From the NCBI GenBank assembly GCA_004154925.1, contig QJNS01000012.1, forward strand, positions 372,001 to 436,000: DNA of 64,000 nt. Direction: 5' to 3'. Below the pieces are notes generated by a model. The model was not told the origin of the DNA. It was given only the letters and a program-made list of their open reading frames with translations, and ran no database searches. Positions 1 through 13,674 of the stretch are shown piece by piece; positions within the stretch are counted from its first letter, which is position 1; each line of letters begins with the position of its first letter. Made by a program: the position numbers and the translations under genes. This stretch comes from Monosporascus cannonballus (Eukaryota; Ascomycota; Sordariomycetes; Xylariales).

Positions 1-3000
1 AAGATATTTTAAAAAACCGTTTATTTTTTCCATTATATATAACATATTAAAAAATTATATTTTTTTTATAAAAAATATAAGTAATTTTTTGCAAATAACG
101 AAATTTGCTTAATCGGAAATAACGATATTATATTTTTATACCGTAAACCGATTTATATAAATTACGGATTATTATTATATTATTAATTCGATAAATATCG
201 AAAAAAAATATAAAACCATTTTAAATTATACTTTATCTTAATTAAAACATACCGTATACGATTATTCGGTGTAAATTAGTAATTAATAGTTTAATGGTAA
301 TTTTAATAATTTAAATATTAAACCCGTATATAGTTTATATATTTTTGCGATTTGGAATTGTAATGTCAATTATGGTAAGGCTTATATTTATAGGCGTAAA
401 TCGTAATATATTAAATAATTTTAATTAAAATTTTATTTTATTTCGTTTATTTATAACGTTAATATAAAATTTATAATTCTTAAATATTTTTAACATTTTA
501 GCCTTATTTTTATTATCGTACTTATATTCGCATAATTCGTTTATTTTTATATCGTTACCGAAATCGTTAATATTGCCAAAACGTAATAATCCGTAATCCG
601 ATATTATAAATAATATATCGGAAAAAATCGAAAAAATAATTTTTATTAAAATTTAAAAAATTACGCGTCAGAAATAAACGGTATTTATCGGATAATAATA
701 TTAATAGCAGATTAAAAAAATAATCGCCATATTAAGTTAAAAAATGAAAAACGAAATTTTGTTAATTTTAATTAAGGCCGATAACAAAAAACGCGTTTAA
801 TTTCGGCATAATATCGTAATTATAAAACGCAATAATTATAAATATTTACATAATATTAAATAAAGTTATTAAATAAAGTTTTTAATATATTATTTATTTA
901 TTAAAAATATTATTTTTATTTATTTTTAATTCGTTAAACTTTATATAAAATATTAATTTGTTTTAATCCGGATTAATTATATGCAGTAATAAATACGTAA
1001 TAAACTTTTTAATTAAGAATATTAACGTAACGTTATATTATGCGATTCGAATTATAATTTATTATAGTTTTTAACAATTTATCCTTTTAATTTATAACTT
1101 TTAATTTATAATTTATAATACCGAATTAAAACTTTTTAAATTTTATTTTTCGGTTTTTTTGGAACTTATTATATTAATTCTTAAAATATGTTTATTTCTT
1201 TTAATTTCTACAATACCTTAATTTTGATTAAATAATTAAGGTAAAAAGTTAATTATATAGGTAAATAAATAATATAAATAATTTTTCGTTAATATTAAAA
1301 AAGTTATTTTTTCGTTATTAGTATGATTATTTCGCCATCCGCTTTTTTTTAGATTTTAATTCGAAATGTTTAAAATTCCGGGTTTATAATAAATCCTTAT
1401 TAATTATACTGTGTAACTCTGCTTTATCATAATTAAAATTAATATATACCGGCGTACGGTCCCAATTAATATTTTCGAAACCGCCCATATATTTTATTAT
1501 TATTTTGTTAAAAATTTTGAGAATTATTTTTTTTTCGAATTAAGGTTTTTTAGTTCCCTTAGTAAAGGTCGACGACCGGATCTAGCTTTTTTCCCCTTAC
1601 CGCGTTTTCCCTTTGTCGGCGTAATTAGATCTCCGGCTAATTTTAAGGCTTTTTTTATTTTTTTTCCCAGCTGGTTCTAGGAATTCCTTTATATTAAAAT
1701 CCTAGTATAGTGATAATCCGATATTCCGGATAACCGCCGAAATCCTTAGTACTAGTACCGAATATACTGCGGTATCTAAAAATATAATCTTTATATAAGG
1801 TTATTTATTTAACAGCTAATTACGTATAATTATAGATTTTTTTTAGTTCAGTATTATAAAAATAACGTTTATATAATATATATTATAGAATATATTACAA
1901 TTTCATATTCTTTTTAATCGGAACCAGAAAATTACTATATTCCTAATATTATTTATATTATATAAATCGTTATGCATTATAAATTTCCGAAAACGGCTAA
2001 CGGCTTATATTACACGATCTTTTAAAAAATATACGCTGGTTAAATTTATAATATAAAAAACGTTTATTTTATAATTTCAAAAACTTATTATCTAGTGATT
2101 CGTATTATCCGTATCGATAATTTTATTACTGTATTTTAATATGAGGAAAAAAACGAATAATATTGCATATTATTTAATAATTCCTTTAAAGTTTAATAAA
2201 AACAAAATTTAAAAATGGTTAAAATCCATAAATATATTTCTTATTAACTTTTTATAAGTAATAAATATATATTTATGGTCCCGAAATATTTATTTAAATA
2301 TTATTTCGAAATTATCGTAAGTAAAATATGTGTTAATATATATATAATAATAAACAACTTATGCTTTTTTAATATATAATAATAAAGTGTACCTTATAAA
2401 AACCTTTTAATATTAAGATTTTACCAAATAATTCTTTAACGTAAGGAAAACTTATTTCGTAAATTAGGGCAAAATCTAGAAAAACAATATATATAATAGG
2501 AAATAAGATACGAAAAATAACGCCGTAATTAATATAATTCGTATCGAAAATTAACTTAATGCCGTTATAATCTTTATATACGTTTTAACTTTTTATTAGG
2601 TCGTTATATATTTTCCAAATACGATTACCGCATTTTATTTTATTAAACGGAAGTAATATTATTATAATAACTATATAATATTAAATATATGTAAATAAGT
2701 AATTATAATTAAGAAATTTAATAATATTATAAATTTACCGATATAAATTTGGTCTAATTAAAACCAGAAATATAAATCAAGGATATAAACTATAGTAAAT
2801 AAGATAAAGTTTATATGTTAAATAATTGTCGAATATATTATTAATATTAATAACAAATATATAAAGATTTATAATATACGAATAAAATTTAAGGATAATT
2901 AATATTACGTATTTAATTATATTTCTTTAAATTCCCGATATTTATTATACTTTAATATATAAAATTCTGTTATTTACGATACAATAATTATTGATTTTTT

Positions 3001-3708
3001 AATACCCGAAATATATATTATAATATATATCTTTATATATTTTACGATATTATAAGAGGTAAATAAATTCTTTACCTATATAATAAAGGCAGTTTTTATT
3101 ATAATTTCTGATAATATATTTTAAACAATCTTAAAATGCCTTATTCGCTCGGTTAAAAGAATTAAATTCGTTAATAATATCGTCGAAAAATAATTTGCCC
3201 CCAAAAAATAACTTATTCCCGAAAAATAATCTGCCTTTAAGAAATAACCTTAAGAACGAATAATAAGATTTCGGACCAAAAAATAACCGAAATAGGTATT
3301 AGAATAAAAATAATCTACTCCCGAGAAATAACCTTAAAAACGGGTAACAAAATCCTTAACCAAAAAACAGCCGAAACCGGTACCAAAATAACTTGCAATA
3401 AGACAAAATCGATAACGTAATCCCGATTAGAAAATTTTCATATTAACTAAGTAATATTTAGCTATTTTAAAATATAAGATATTTCTTACGAAAAATACAT
3501 ATTATACGTAACCGATTTTAAATACTAAGTATATAGTATAAACTTATATTAATATGGCGAAAAGTTAAACAAAAAATTACGTTTTAATGTTGATACAAAT
3601 ATATATTAATTAAAAAATCCTTACGATTATTAAAAATTTATAAGCTTAATAATATTACAAACAGCTTATATTACGAATAAAACTTTTTATTACGGAAAAA
3701 TACGATAA
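1..3708. repeat. AT-rich RIP-degraded repeat block, left flank
   Basis: This stretch is extremely AT-rich, has no long open frame and is dense in TpA. That is what RIP leaves behind in old transposon copies. I could not assign most of it to a family. Two spots are less decayed. One lies at about 1,547-1,690, where the minus strand keeps an open, Lys/Arg/Gly-rich frame. The other, at about 3,183-3,391, encodes an in-frame tandem protein repeat. Both are reported as separate findings. Confidence 0.7.
3183..3391 (+). repeat. In-frame 84-bp tandem repeat (28-residue protein repeat relic)
   Basis: Two copies of an 84-bp unit start at about 3,222 and 3,306 and differ almost only by C/T and G/A changes. 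Half-units of the same motif lie just before them. 84 bp is 28 codons. The plus-strand frame reads repeated KNNL, RNNLKN and PKNxRNRY motifs, broken by TAA and TAG codons. This suggests a decayed low-complexity segment of a transposon-encoded protein, possibly a gag-like region. The parent family is not identifiable. Confidence 0.55.
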
Positions 3709-3898
3709 TGTGACGGGCACAATGCGTAAGTTAAACGGAGGCACAGCCCAACAAAGGTTTATATTCAAGGTAAGCAAGGAAAAAAAGAAACAGCTAGCCA
3801 CCAGCGAGGTGGCTACTCCTTATATATATATGGGTAAGTTCGGGCTAAGGAGCTCGCTCTATAAACCCGAGCTGCCTTATAGGCTTTAGCCTATAATA
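3709..3898 (-). repeat. LTR, downstream (3') copy
   Basis: This copy is 190 bp and aligns without length change to 9,104-9,293. Differences are mainly C/T and G/A. It holds three inverted repeats: AGCCACC with GGTGGCT, CGGGCT with a matching arm, and TTATAGGCT/AGCCTATAA. The last is perfect here. Confidence 0.85.
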
Positions 3899-5949
3899 TT
3901 ACCTTTTTTCTCGTTTTTAGGAAGTAATAAAGTTACGGCGAGGCGGCGGCAGCTTTGCTTATATTTTTTTTCTTTTATCCCTATTCGTACTTTTACATTT
4001 TCGTTAATTCCGTTTCTGTTTCCGAATAACCTTTCGAAATTATTAAGGGTAATTATATTTTCGAAATTATTATATAATTTTTATACCGGTTTGGCATAAC
4101 TTGCCTATTTTATAAATAGCTTTTTTCGGCGACCGCAATTTACGCGCTTATTTTCAGCTTTTAATATACGTTTTATTATATATTCCTTTTTCCTTTTTTC
4201 TAATAATATCCATAATAATTAATTATTATTTAAAATCTGATTAAATAATAGGTATTTTGCTATTAATTTTAAAAGGTTTACGTCGAATCTAGGATATATT
4301 CCTAACGATACGTTTAATTTTACGGTATTATACGGCGTAATTACGGTAATCTTATATTTAGCGTATATTTAAGATAACCTTTTAAATAATTATAAGGTAA
4401 TTATATTTTTTAGATTTAATTATATTAAGTTCTTTATTTCGAAATACGGTATTTATTTTTTTTAAAAACGTTAATTAATTACTTTATTTAGGCCTAAATC
4501 GATATTATAATAATTTATACGAATTTTGTACTTTTTCGTAATTTTTTAACGAAATTAATAACTTTTTTTATTTTAAGGATTAATTAAAAGGTTATTGGTA
4601 TTTTGTTAATAAGCTTTATATCGTATTTATAAGTTAAGAAAAAAAAGGCTTAACCTTAATAAGAAATTCCTGCCGTTAAAAGCTAATTATGCTGCCAGTA
4701 AAAATTCGACCTAATTATATTATATGTAATTTATAAAATAATGGAAATACGTAAAAATTTTTTGGTTAATTTTTTCTATAATTTCATCCATTTAAGAATA
4801 AAAGGATATATTAAGTTATTACTATATATTTATTAGGTTATATAAATAAGTCCAGAATTTATTCGTTTAGTTATTCCTTTTATCGGATATTAATTTTTTG
4901 AGAAAACCGTAATATTTTTAATAACAGGTAATAAAACATTAAACGTACGTTTTTACATCCATATTAGGTATCGGCTTTAAAATAATTGTTTTCGTTAAAT
5001 AATTATAAAGTACCATAAAAAATGGGAATTTTTTTGGCCTTGCCGGTAAGTTAATTATAAAATTTACCAAAAATTCTAAAATTAATTTAAAATAAGTAAA
5101 AGCATAATAATTTTTTTTCGTTTCCCTTTATACGTATAACCTATTATATACGTCATAATTACGGCAAAAACGACATATATCATAAACTTATCCTAATTAA
5201 TAATAATTACGGATTAATATTATTACCGTAACATCTTTTTCTGGGTGGCCGGTAATATAAAAATTATATATTTATTAAATTAATAACATCCGGAACGATT
5301 CCTAAATAAGAATCCAAATGCATTTTTTAAATTATAAAAAACCCCTAAGATTAAAGGAATATTTTGTTATAAAAACTTTTATTACGTTTATAACTAGGAG
5401 GAAATTACATAATTTCTAGACTACGGCGGTATATGTCATATTTAAGGTTTTATTTTTGGTAACCTTTAAATCCTATATTTTTTGAAAGTCTTTTTCGAAA
5501 AATATTTCCTTGCCGGGGGGTATAACCGGTCGCACGTTATTATTTCGCTTTAGGTAAATTACGGCTATTAGAATTTTTTAAATCCGCATCGATTCGTTAA
5601 ATAATTATTTTTCCTTAATTAATTAAGTTACCCGCTCTTTAAACCTAATATTTTTTTTGCCGTAAAATACGTTTTGTAATTTGTAAAATATAATATCGGG
5701 TCGGTTTATTAATTTATTAAAGCAATAATTAAATCCGAAATTAAAGGCAAATAAAAAACTAGCTTATCGAATTTGCTTTTTAATAAATTTGCATAATTTA
5801 TTAAGATTCTAAAAAAGTTAATTAATTTTTAAAATTTCTTTTTCCATTTTATTAACATTTTGATAATAATTAATAACTTTTTATTTTATATTTCGATATT
5901 ATATTTAGTTAGCGATAATTTCTTTAAGAAATGCGTAATTAATCGTAAA

Positions 5950-6480
5950 CATTTTAATAAGTTAAATTAAAATAAATATTTTCCAGTTATTTAGCCGGAA
6001 TAATTTGCCTTTATTACCATTTCCGTTTCGAGGTCCTAATACGTAAAAATAGGCGTTATAATAAAAAGTTTTTTATATCGGTCGAAAATTTATTATTTTT
6101 CGTTTTTTTAACGGAAAATCTTTTTTTAATTAATTATAAAAAGGGAGCCGTTATTCCTTTAAAGTTTTTTATAAAGGTTCGGTAAAAGTTAATAAACTCG
6201 ATAAAGTTCTTAACCTTTTTTACGTTAATAAAGGCTTTTTATTTTCGAATAACGGTTATTTTTTTTAGGATTAATTTTTAGGTTTATTTTTATTTTAATA
6301 ATAAATTTTAAGTATTTTGTTTTCTGGATTATAAATTCGTATTTGTCCGAGTTTAATTTAAATTTTGCTTTTGTTAAATAATATAATACCAATTTAACCT
6401 TAATTATATAATCGGTTCGAAAACCGGACGAATAAATTAATATATTATCCATATATGCGGAACAAAAATTATTAAGGTAA
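5950..6480 (-). pseudogene. Ty3/gypsy reverse transcriptase / RNase H relic
   Basis: The minus-strand frame from about 6,480 reads FRIYMDNILIYS and then motifs typical of the Ty3 RT palm and thumb (VLYYLTKAKFKLNSDKYEF, YLKFIIK, PKK). Further on, through stop codons, it reads FIITPIF and VIKANYSG, which match the RNase H start (family FTTAPIL, VIETDAS). The catalytic YxDD box has become MDN: the second Asp codon (6,444-6,446) is now AAT, a TpG-to-TpA change as expected from RIP. The enzyme is dead. This gene identifies the 3,709-9,293 element. Confidence 0.75.
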
Positions 6481-9103
6481 CGCTTTAACGTAATATTAAT
6501 ATAACGCTAAAAAGCAGCCGGTATACCGCTAAGGCCGAATAGGTATACCAGTTATTCGAAAAACCCGAAACGTATACGGAATGTAATTTTTCATTTATTT
6601 TTTTAGCGGATATATAACCGGTAAAAGGCCATTCGAACGTCGAGCTTTATAAACTACCAAGCTTATAATAAGATTCGTAATATTTCCTTTATTAACGGAA
6701 AAAGGTAACGGTTTTATTTCGTAATCTTATTTAATTTTTTATAATTTACGTAAAATCGTAAATCCCTATTAAGTTTTTTTTGCAAATAATACCGGGGTAT
6801 CTGTAAAGGAATTATTAACCCGGATCCAATTTTTGTCGAATAAGTTTATAAGTATTTTGCATAAGATTAATAGTTTTTCCTTTAATATTCCGTATAAAGG
6901 TTTTTATAAGATTATTTTTTTTTGATCCGAAATATTTATTTTCAGATTTATTATTATATTATTATTATTATAATAAAATAATAATAATAAATTTTCGTTA
7001 TTTATAACAAAGTTTCGGAATTCCCGTACTTTTTTAAAAAATTTTCCATTATATTTTTAAAAATTAATTGCGGTTTTATTTTTAAAATTTTATTAATATT
7101 TTTTATAAAAATTGCAAATAATTATGTCTTATTTTTTTACGGCGGTTTTACCGCGTTATTACTGCGAAGGTTATAACCGTTATTAAGCGGGCTTTTTTAT
7201 ATTTTTATAGCCGCCCTTTTAGGTAGTCCTTAAGCTTTTTATTAAATTATTTTTTTCGCGTAATATAAACGTAATAATATCGTTTACAAAACGGATAAAC
7301 CGTTATTTCGCTTCGTATAAAATATTATTATATTTTATTTAGGGTTTTTCCAAAATAAAAAAATAAAATAAATCCTTAATTACGTATTTTCAGATTTGTT
7401 TTAGGCGGTTATTTAAGTTTACGTTAACGTAAATAATTTTTCGGATTACGGTTATTATAAGTTTATTATTTTTCGTTAGTTTTAACCTATAAAATATAAT
7501 AAGTATACGTTATAATTTTAAACGGCAAATTAATTATTAATTAAATTTAAAATAATAAATATATTTATTATCGATTAAAATATTTATATATATAATATTA
7601 TTAATTAAGGCGTTTTATATAAAAAAAGTATTATTTAATTTATTATTAATTTTTTATAATTTGTCCTTTATTATATCTTTTTTATTAGTAATTTTTAATA
7701 AAAGTTAATTTTTTAAATTTTTATTATCCTAATTATTATTTTTATTAACGGTATTCCGTAAATTTATTATCGTAATTTTCGTCCTAGCCGGACGAAGCCG
7801 TTTTACGGATTTATATTTAAGGTATTTCTAATTCGAATAATTCGTAACGGTATAGCAAAAATATTACTTTTTCTGTTTCCGAACTTTATTTTGTTATCGA
7901 AAAATTATTTTGCATAAAGCTAGTTATCCGAACCCTATTTCGAATTATTTCCGAATCGGTTTTTTCGATTATCCCGTTATTAATTTATAAGCTTAAAATT
8001 TAACGTATTTAATTACGTAATATCCATTATAAATATATCTTTTTAAATATTTATTATTTAAGCTAATTTATTAATTTAATCGACATATTATTATTAATTT
8101 ATCGTTTTATTTTTTTACCGGAATACCAAATTATTATTTTTTATTTATATAATAATTAAGTAAAATTTTTAAGTAATTAATTATTTTTTTTGCCTTACGT
8201 ATTTAATAATTTTAATTATTATAAGGTATATTTTTCGCAATTAACGCGTTACGGAATTATATATTAATATCGGTATTTAAAAAAATTATCTTAATTATTA
8301 AGGGTTACGTTAAACCTTTATATTTAACCAATTTAAATTTAAAATTTAATAAATAATTTTAAAACTATTAATTATTATTTTATTTTATACAATATAAATA
8401 TTTTTTAACGGATTATATTATTTACTTATTTTCACATTATTTTTTATATAAAGGAAAAAATTATTAACATTAAAATCCTTTCGTAATTTTTTTATTTTAA
8501 ATTAATAATTAAGTCGTAATTATTTTTTAATAAGTATAAATATTATAATACTTAAGTAAGTTATTATAAAAAAACCGGAAATAAATTAATTTTTTTTTAT
8601 TTTCGTACGGAATATAACGAAAAACGAATAAAACATTTTTTATTTTCCGTTTTACGAAAGTTATTTTATAAACTTATAATTCGTTTTTACGAACGTATTA
8701 TTAAATGGCGAGCTTATCGTAAATTCTTAACGAAACGGATTTTATTTTATAAAGGCTTTTTTATTTTCGTTTTCGTAAAAAGATATTTTTTTATTTCCGT
8801 TATTTAATTAAATAAATTATTTATTATTTTGTTACGGTTAAGATTAATTTTGCAAATTCCTTTTATTATATGTTAAATTTTTGAAATATGTTTATAAATA
8901 ATTAATGTTATAAGTTTTTTTTAATAATTCCGGACAAGATTAATGCCGTAAATTCGCCCATGATTTCGTTAATTATATTATTTCGTAATTATTTTGTTAT
9001 AAAATTTTTTTTGGCTTATTATCCGTAACCAGGATATCTTTAAAAAATGTTTCGTTTTTATTTAATTTTCTGAAAACTATAATAAGTTATAACCTTAAAT
9101 ATA

Positions 9104-9293
9104 TATAACGGGCAGAATACGTAAGTTAAACGGAGGTACGGCCTAATAAAGGTTTATATTTAAGGTAAGGAGGGAAAAAAAGAAACAGCTAGTTACCAGC
9201 AAAATGGCTGCTTTCTATATACATATAGGTAAACTCGGGCTAAAAAGCTCGCTCCGTAAGCCCGAGCTGCCCTATAGGCTTTAGCCTGTAACA
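9104..9293 (-). repeat. LTR, upstream (5') copy
   Basis: This is the direct repeat of 3,709-3,898. It keeps the intact terminal GTAACA and a perfect CTCGGGCT/AGCCCGAG inverted repeat. The AGCCACC hairpin seen in the other copy is broken here by transitions. Confidence 0.85.
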
Positions 9294-12200
9294 GATATTT
9301 ATATTAATATTAAATATTAATAATATAATTCGGAATATTTTCCGTAATAATAACCGGCAAAATAAAATTTATATTATAATAAATTATACCGATCTTATAA
9401 ATTATTAAATTTTTGAACTATTTACGGATTTTTATTTAATTATAAATTTCGTAATTTAATAAAAAATATGTAAATTAGATATTATATAAACGATATAAAA
9501 AAGTTTATAATTTTATAAACCAAATTACTTATCTAACAAAATATATATTATATAATTATTTTATAAATATTATCATTTACGAAATTATACGAGCAATATA
9601 TATATAAATTACGTGTAAAAACGTGACAAAAAATATTTATACGCAATTTTCAAATATTTGACATTATTATATAATTTAAATAAAAACTTTTAAAAGGATT
9701 TACATATAAATATTACGCCTAAAATAAATAAAATTTTAAAACCTGAAAACGTAAAAAAAGTTATTAATATATAAATTATAATAACGTACCAAAAAAGGTA
9801 CAACGGAAAAAAAGTACTTTTAAAAAAATATTTAAAAATATTAATTAATAAATTAATTATAAATAAGACATACGGATTAACTCGAAATTATACGTGATAT
9901 TTAATTATAAATAATATAATATTTTTATACGATTTTACGAAAAACAAAACGTTCGAATAAAATATAATTAATTAATATTACGCAAATTATAAACCTAATT
10001 ATTTATATTAATTTCGTTAATAATTATGCCGCATACTATATTATTAAATATTATCCTTTAATTTACAATTTTATTACTAAAAACAAATAAATTATACCAA
10101 TATAGTAATTAAATAATTACGGTAATATATAAAATAATCCTAAAATTAGGTAATAAGAATTTCACAAAAAACAAAGTTATATTAATATTAAAATTATAAT
10201 GTAAATATTATATCGTTTATATAAAAATATATTATAAAATAATTAAAGAATTAAAAAAATATTAACAAATTGGTTTTATCTGACAAATTTTTATTTTATT
10301 TATCCGACGACGATAATAACAATAACAAACCGCCTTAATTAAGATTATTAATTAAGTTATCGACAATTTGTTCTATAAAATCATAACTTTTTTCCGTATA
10401 CGAGATATTACGGTCGTCCTAAGCCAAATTATCTATAGCAAATTCGGTATTAAAAATTTATTAAATAATTATATTAAAATTATTTATAAATTAATTTTTA
10501 TCTTTTGCTATATCCAGTTAAGTAAGCCCACTTATATCGTTAATAATAAGTACGATATTATTAAAATCGATATATTTAATTTCTATAAATTGACGGCTTG
10601 CGGCTAAAACATTTTCGGATTTTTAATTATCCTTTTTAATCTAAAATAAATATTTTGTAATAAATTAGAAATTCTAAAACAAAAAAATAAGCGTATTTAA
10701 AGATTTCGTTATAAAAGTTCCGAATAATATAACGCCTATTTCGCAAAAACGTATAACGGATATAAAATTCGCATTATAAAGATATATAGTATTTAATTAA
10801 AAACGAATTTCGGAAAAGAATAATATTAATATTATATATATTATTTTTTAACCGGCGGCATTCGTTCATAAGCTATAAATTATAATATTCGCCTTTTCGT
10901 TTAAATATTGTTTATATTTTTTTGAAAAGTTTTTATCAAAACCAAATTTAATATTAAAATCAAATTAATAAAGATTTGATTTAATATTATAAATCATAAT
11001 ATCTAATTAAAATAAAATATTTTTTACCATAATTAAATTAACCGGCCTTATGAAAGAAAAATAGTACTATCGATATTAACCGCCTAATATAATTAATATT
11101 ACTATATTATATAATATATAAAAAATATAAATAAAATTTAATTTTTTATAAATAATAAGAATAATTTTATAATTTTTTATTAATAAAAATTATATCGATT
11201 AACGGTTAGTTATTATTTTTAATAAGGTTTAAAAATTATTACTTTATAAAATATCGGCCATATTAAAAATATTTCCGACCATATACTTATTCGATAAAAA
11301 GGCTTTATTCGGTTTATTTTAATTAAAATTATACCGTTTAAAAATAATATAAATAAATTATATTCTCGGATTAAGAAAATAAAATACTTACGAGTTATCC
11401 GTTAAATTATTTATATTACTAGGTAACGTATTATTAATAAATAATAATAAAAGATTTTTATCGGAAAAATCTTTATTTATTAATACGGTTTAATTAAAAC
11501 CTTGTAATATCTTCTTTATTTATCCGGTATAATTAAGATATTTAAAAACCACCTTATACGTAATAAATTTAAATTCGGCGACAGTTAACCGGAAGCATAT
11601 ATATTCTATAAATTCGATAAATTCGGTTTTCGAAAAAAGACTTTCGATGAAGGTATTCCGGAAAACTTTATATATATTAAACGCTTTTATTACAAATAGT
11701 TCGTATCGGGTATCTAATTCTTATAAAAATAACGCAAATATGCAAATATTATATATATATATATATAATATAAAAAGCTTAAGAAAATAAAACTTTAGTG
11801 ATTTTTAATATAATTATATTATTTTATTTAAAAAGTAATAATTTGTTTCCAAAATTAGTTATATTTTATATATTCTAATTCTATTATCGGGCCAATAAGT
11901 TCGTATAAATATAAATAAAAAATTATTATTTCTTATCGTATAAATTAAATATTTCGGCTTAATTAACCTATATTTTCCGAATATAATTAATTGTTTTTTA
12001 CTTTTTTGAAATAAAATAAAAACGTTCCGAAAACCGATAAATCTTTTTTTAAATCTCTATTTTTTTGGAAAAACTTTCGATAAACGTTATAAATATTATT
12101 AATAATAGCTTTATTTTTATTAACTTCATTTAAAAAAAATAAAACGACGTTTATTATATGGTAAGTATTTTAATTTGGCAAAATTTAAAATTTTTTAATT

Positions 12201-13250
12201 ATTACGTATATAAAATATATTAATAAAATAAAAAATATTAAAATTCGAATAATATAATTTACAAATTAATAAAAAATATTAAGCGGTATAAAATAATATT
12301 ATAACGTTTTATAAAATTATTTTATTTTATAATATTAATTATGTTAAAATATAAATAATTTTAATTTTTTTAAAGATATAATTATAATAATAGATAAAAA
12401 CAATAATAGTATTTTATGTAACAGTATTATATTAAAATGTTATATTACGAATATAATTTTAAATATTAAAATTATCGTATTAAAATATCATTTCATTTTA
12501 TTGTATCTAATTATAAAACGTAACTTATTTTAATTATAATTATATTATTATAAACAAATTAATATAATTACTTTAATTTTTTAAAATTCAAATATAATTT
12601 TATTTAATATATAATAATTTTCGTAAATATTTAACTTTTTTAATATATCGGTATTATTCCGTAATAAACTAAAAAATAATAAAAACTTATTTAATAAATA
12701 AAATAAATAATTATGATTAATTTTCAAAATTATTTAAACAATAATAATTAAAATTATAAAAAAATATTTATAAAATATTTGGATAGTTATTATTACAAAA
12801 CCGTTTTACTTTCTGTTTTATATTATATAATAAATATTTTTTCTTTAAATATATAATTATTTAATTTAAAAATTAAAATTAATTAAAACTAAATGTTTTT
12901 ATATAACATTAAGTTTCGTTTAAAATAATATAAATTATTTTAATTTCGAATAATATCTTTTTTAACAAACGATAAAATTTAGACCTTTTTACGAAAATTA
13001 TAAACGTTCTATATAATATATTATGGTATTTACGGATAATAAAGATTTAATCAATAAAAATTATAAATTTTTCTTAATTTTCGTATAATATTAATTTATC
13101 GTATAAATATTTTCTTTTTAATACGTTAATTAAACGCTTAATTTTAATAATTAAATTAATCGTTCGGTTATTATTATATAAAATCTAATTACAAATAAAG
13201 TTTTCGAATTCCATATTTATTTGTTATTTTTACTAAAACATTAAAATACG

Positions 13251-13282
<32 letters not shown>

Positions 13283-13556
13283 AGGTTTATTAAACCAAAG
13301 TAAGAAAATTCGGATTTATCGTATTTTGAAAAAAAAACGTAATAAGGTTAAATTATAATTATTAAATATATTAAAGTTTAAAAATAATAAACGGGTTTTA
13401 ATTAAAATTATTATAATATTAATAATAAGCTATAATTAAAATATTTATATATTTATATATATATAATTACAAAAACGTATTATTATTAAATTATTACAAT
13501 ATTTATTTTTTTAAAAATAAATTAACAGAACGGAACCTTTTTTCGTATAATTACAA
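9294..13556. repeat. AT-rich RIP-degraded block up to the island border
   Basis: This is another TpA-dense stretch of decayed repeats. An open frame at 10,368-10,607 (plus) has no motif I recognise. Simple AT dinucleotide tracts lie at about 11,744-11,767 and 13,250-13,280. I see no functional gene. Composition changes abruptly at about 13,555. Confidence 0.6.
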
Positions 13557-13674
13557 CTTAGGCCTCGTTAGCTCGTTACGGGGATTTGGGATTTGATTGG
13601 TTAATATTTAGCGTTGTGGAGCGGTACTTGAGTGACTTTGAAGAAAGTGGGAAAACGAGCCAGAGAGGCCTGAG
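13557..13674 (+). mobile_element. MITE-like element at left island border
   Basis: Terminal arms at 13,557-13,577 and 13,654-13,674 are inverted repeats: AGGCCTC....GCTCGTT against its reverse complement, 15 of 18 matching in the core. They bound about 112 bp of non-coding sequence. A related copy lies in opposite orientation at 48,030-48,135. Size, arms and lack of coding capacity fit a non-autonomous DNA transposon. The arm sequence suggests hAT, but no clear target duplication is visible. Confidence 0.6.

Larger units (their letters stand above)
3709..9293 (-). mobile_element. Ty3/gypsy-type LTR retrotransposon relic (minus strand)
   Basis: Two direct 190-bp repeats (3,709-3,898 and 9,104-9,293) bound 5.2 kb of decayed sequence. 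Both begin TRTRAC and end GTAACA or its RIP form ATAATA, as LTRs do. The minus-strand polymerase relic fixes the orientation, so the 5' LTR is 9,104-9,293. Next to the 3' LTR, the minus strand at about 3,901-3,915 reads as a purine run, which fits a polypurine tract. The flanks are GATAA (3,704-3,708) and GATAT (9,294-9,298), a near-match for a 5-bp target duplication. Size and layout fit Ty3/gypsy. The primer-binding site is not recognisable and nothing is likely to be active. Confidence 0.8.

Noticed and set aside
10368..10607. 79-codon plus-strand frame in the left AT-rich block
   Set aside because: No recognisable motif; AT-rich DNA with few stops by chance or an unidentified relic.
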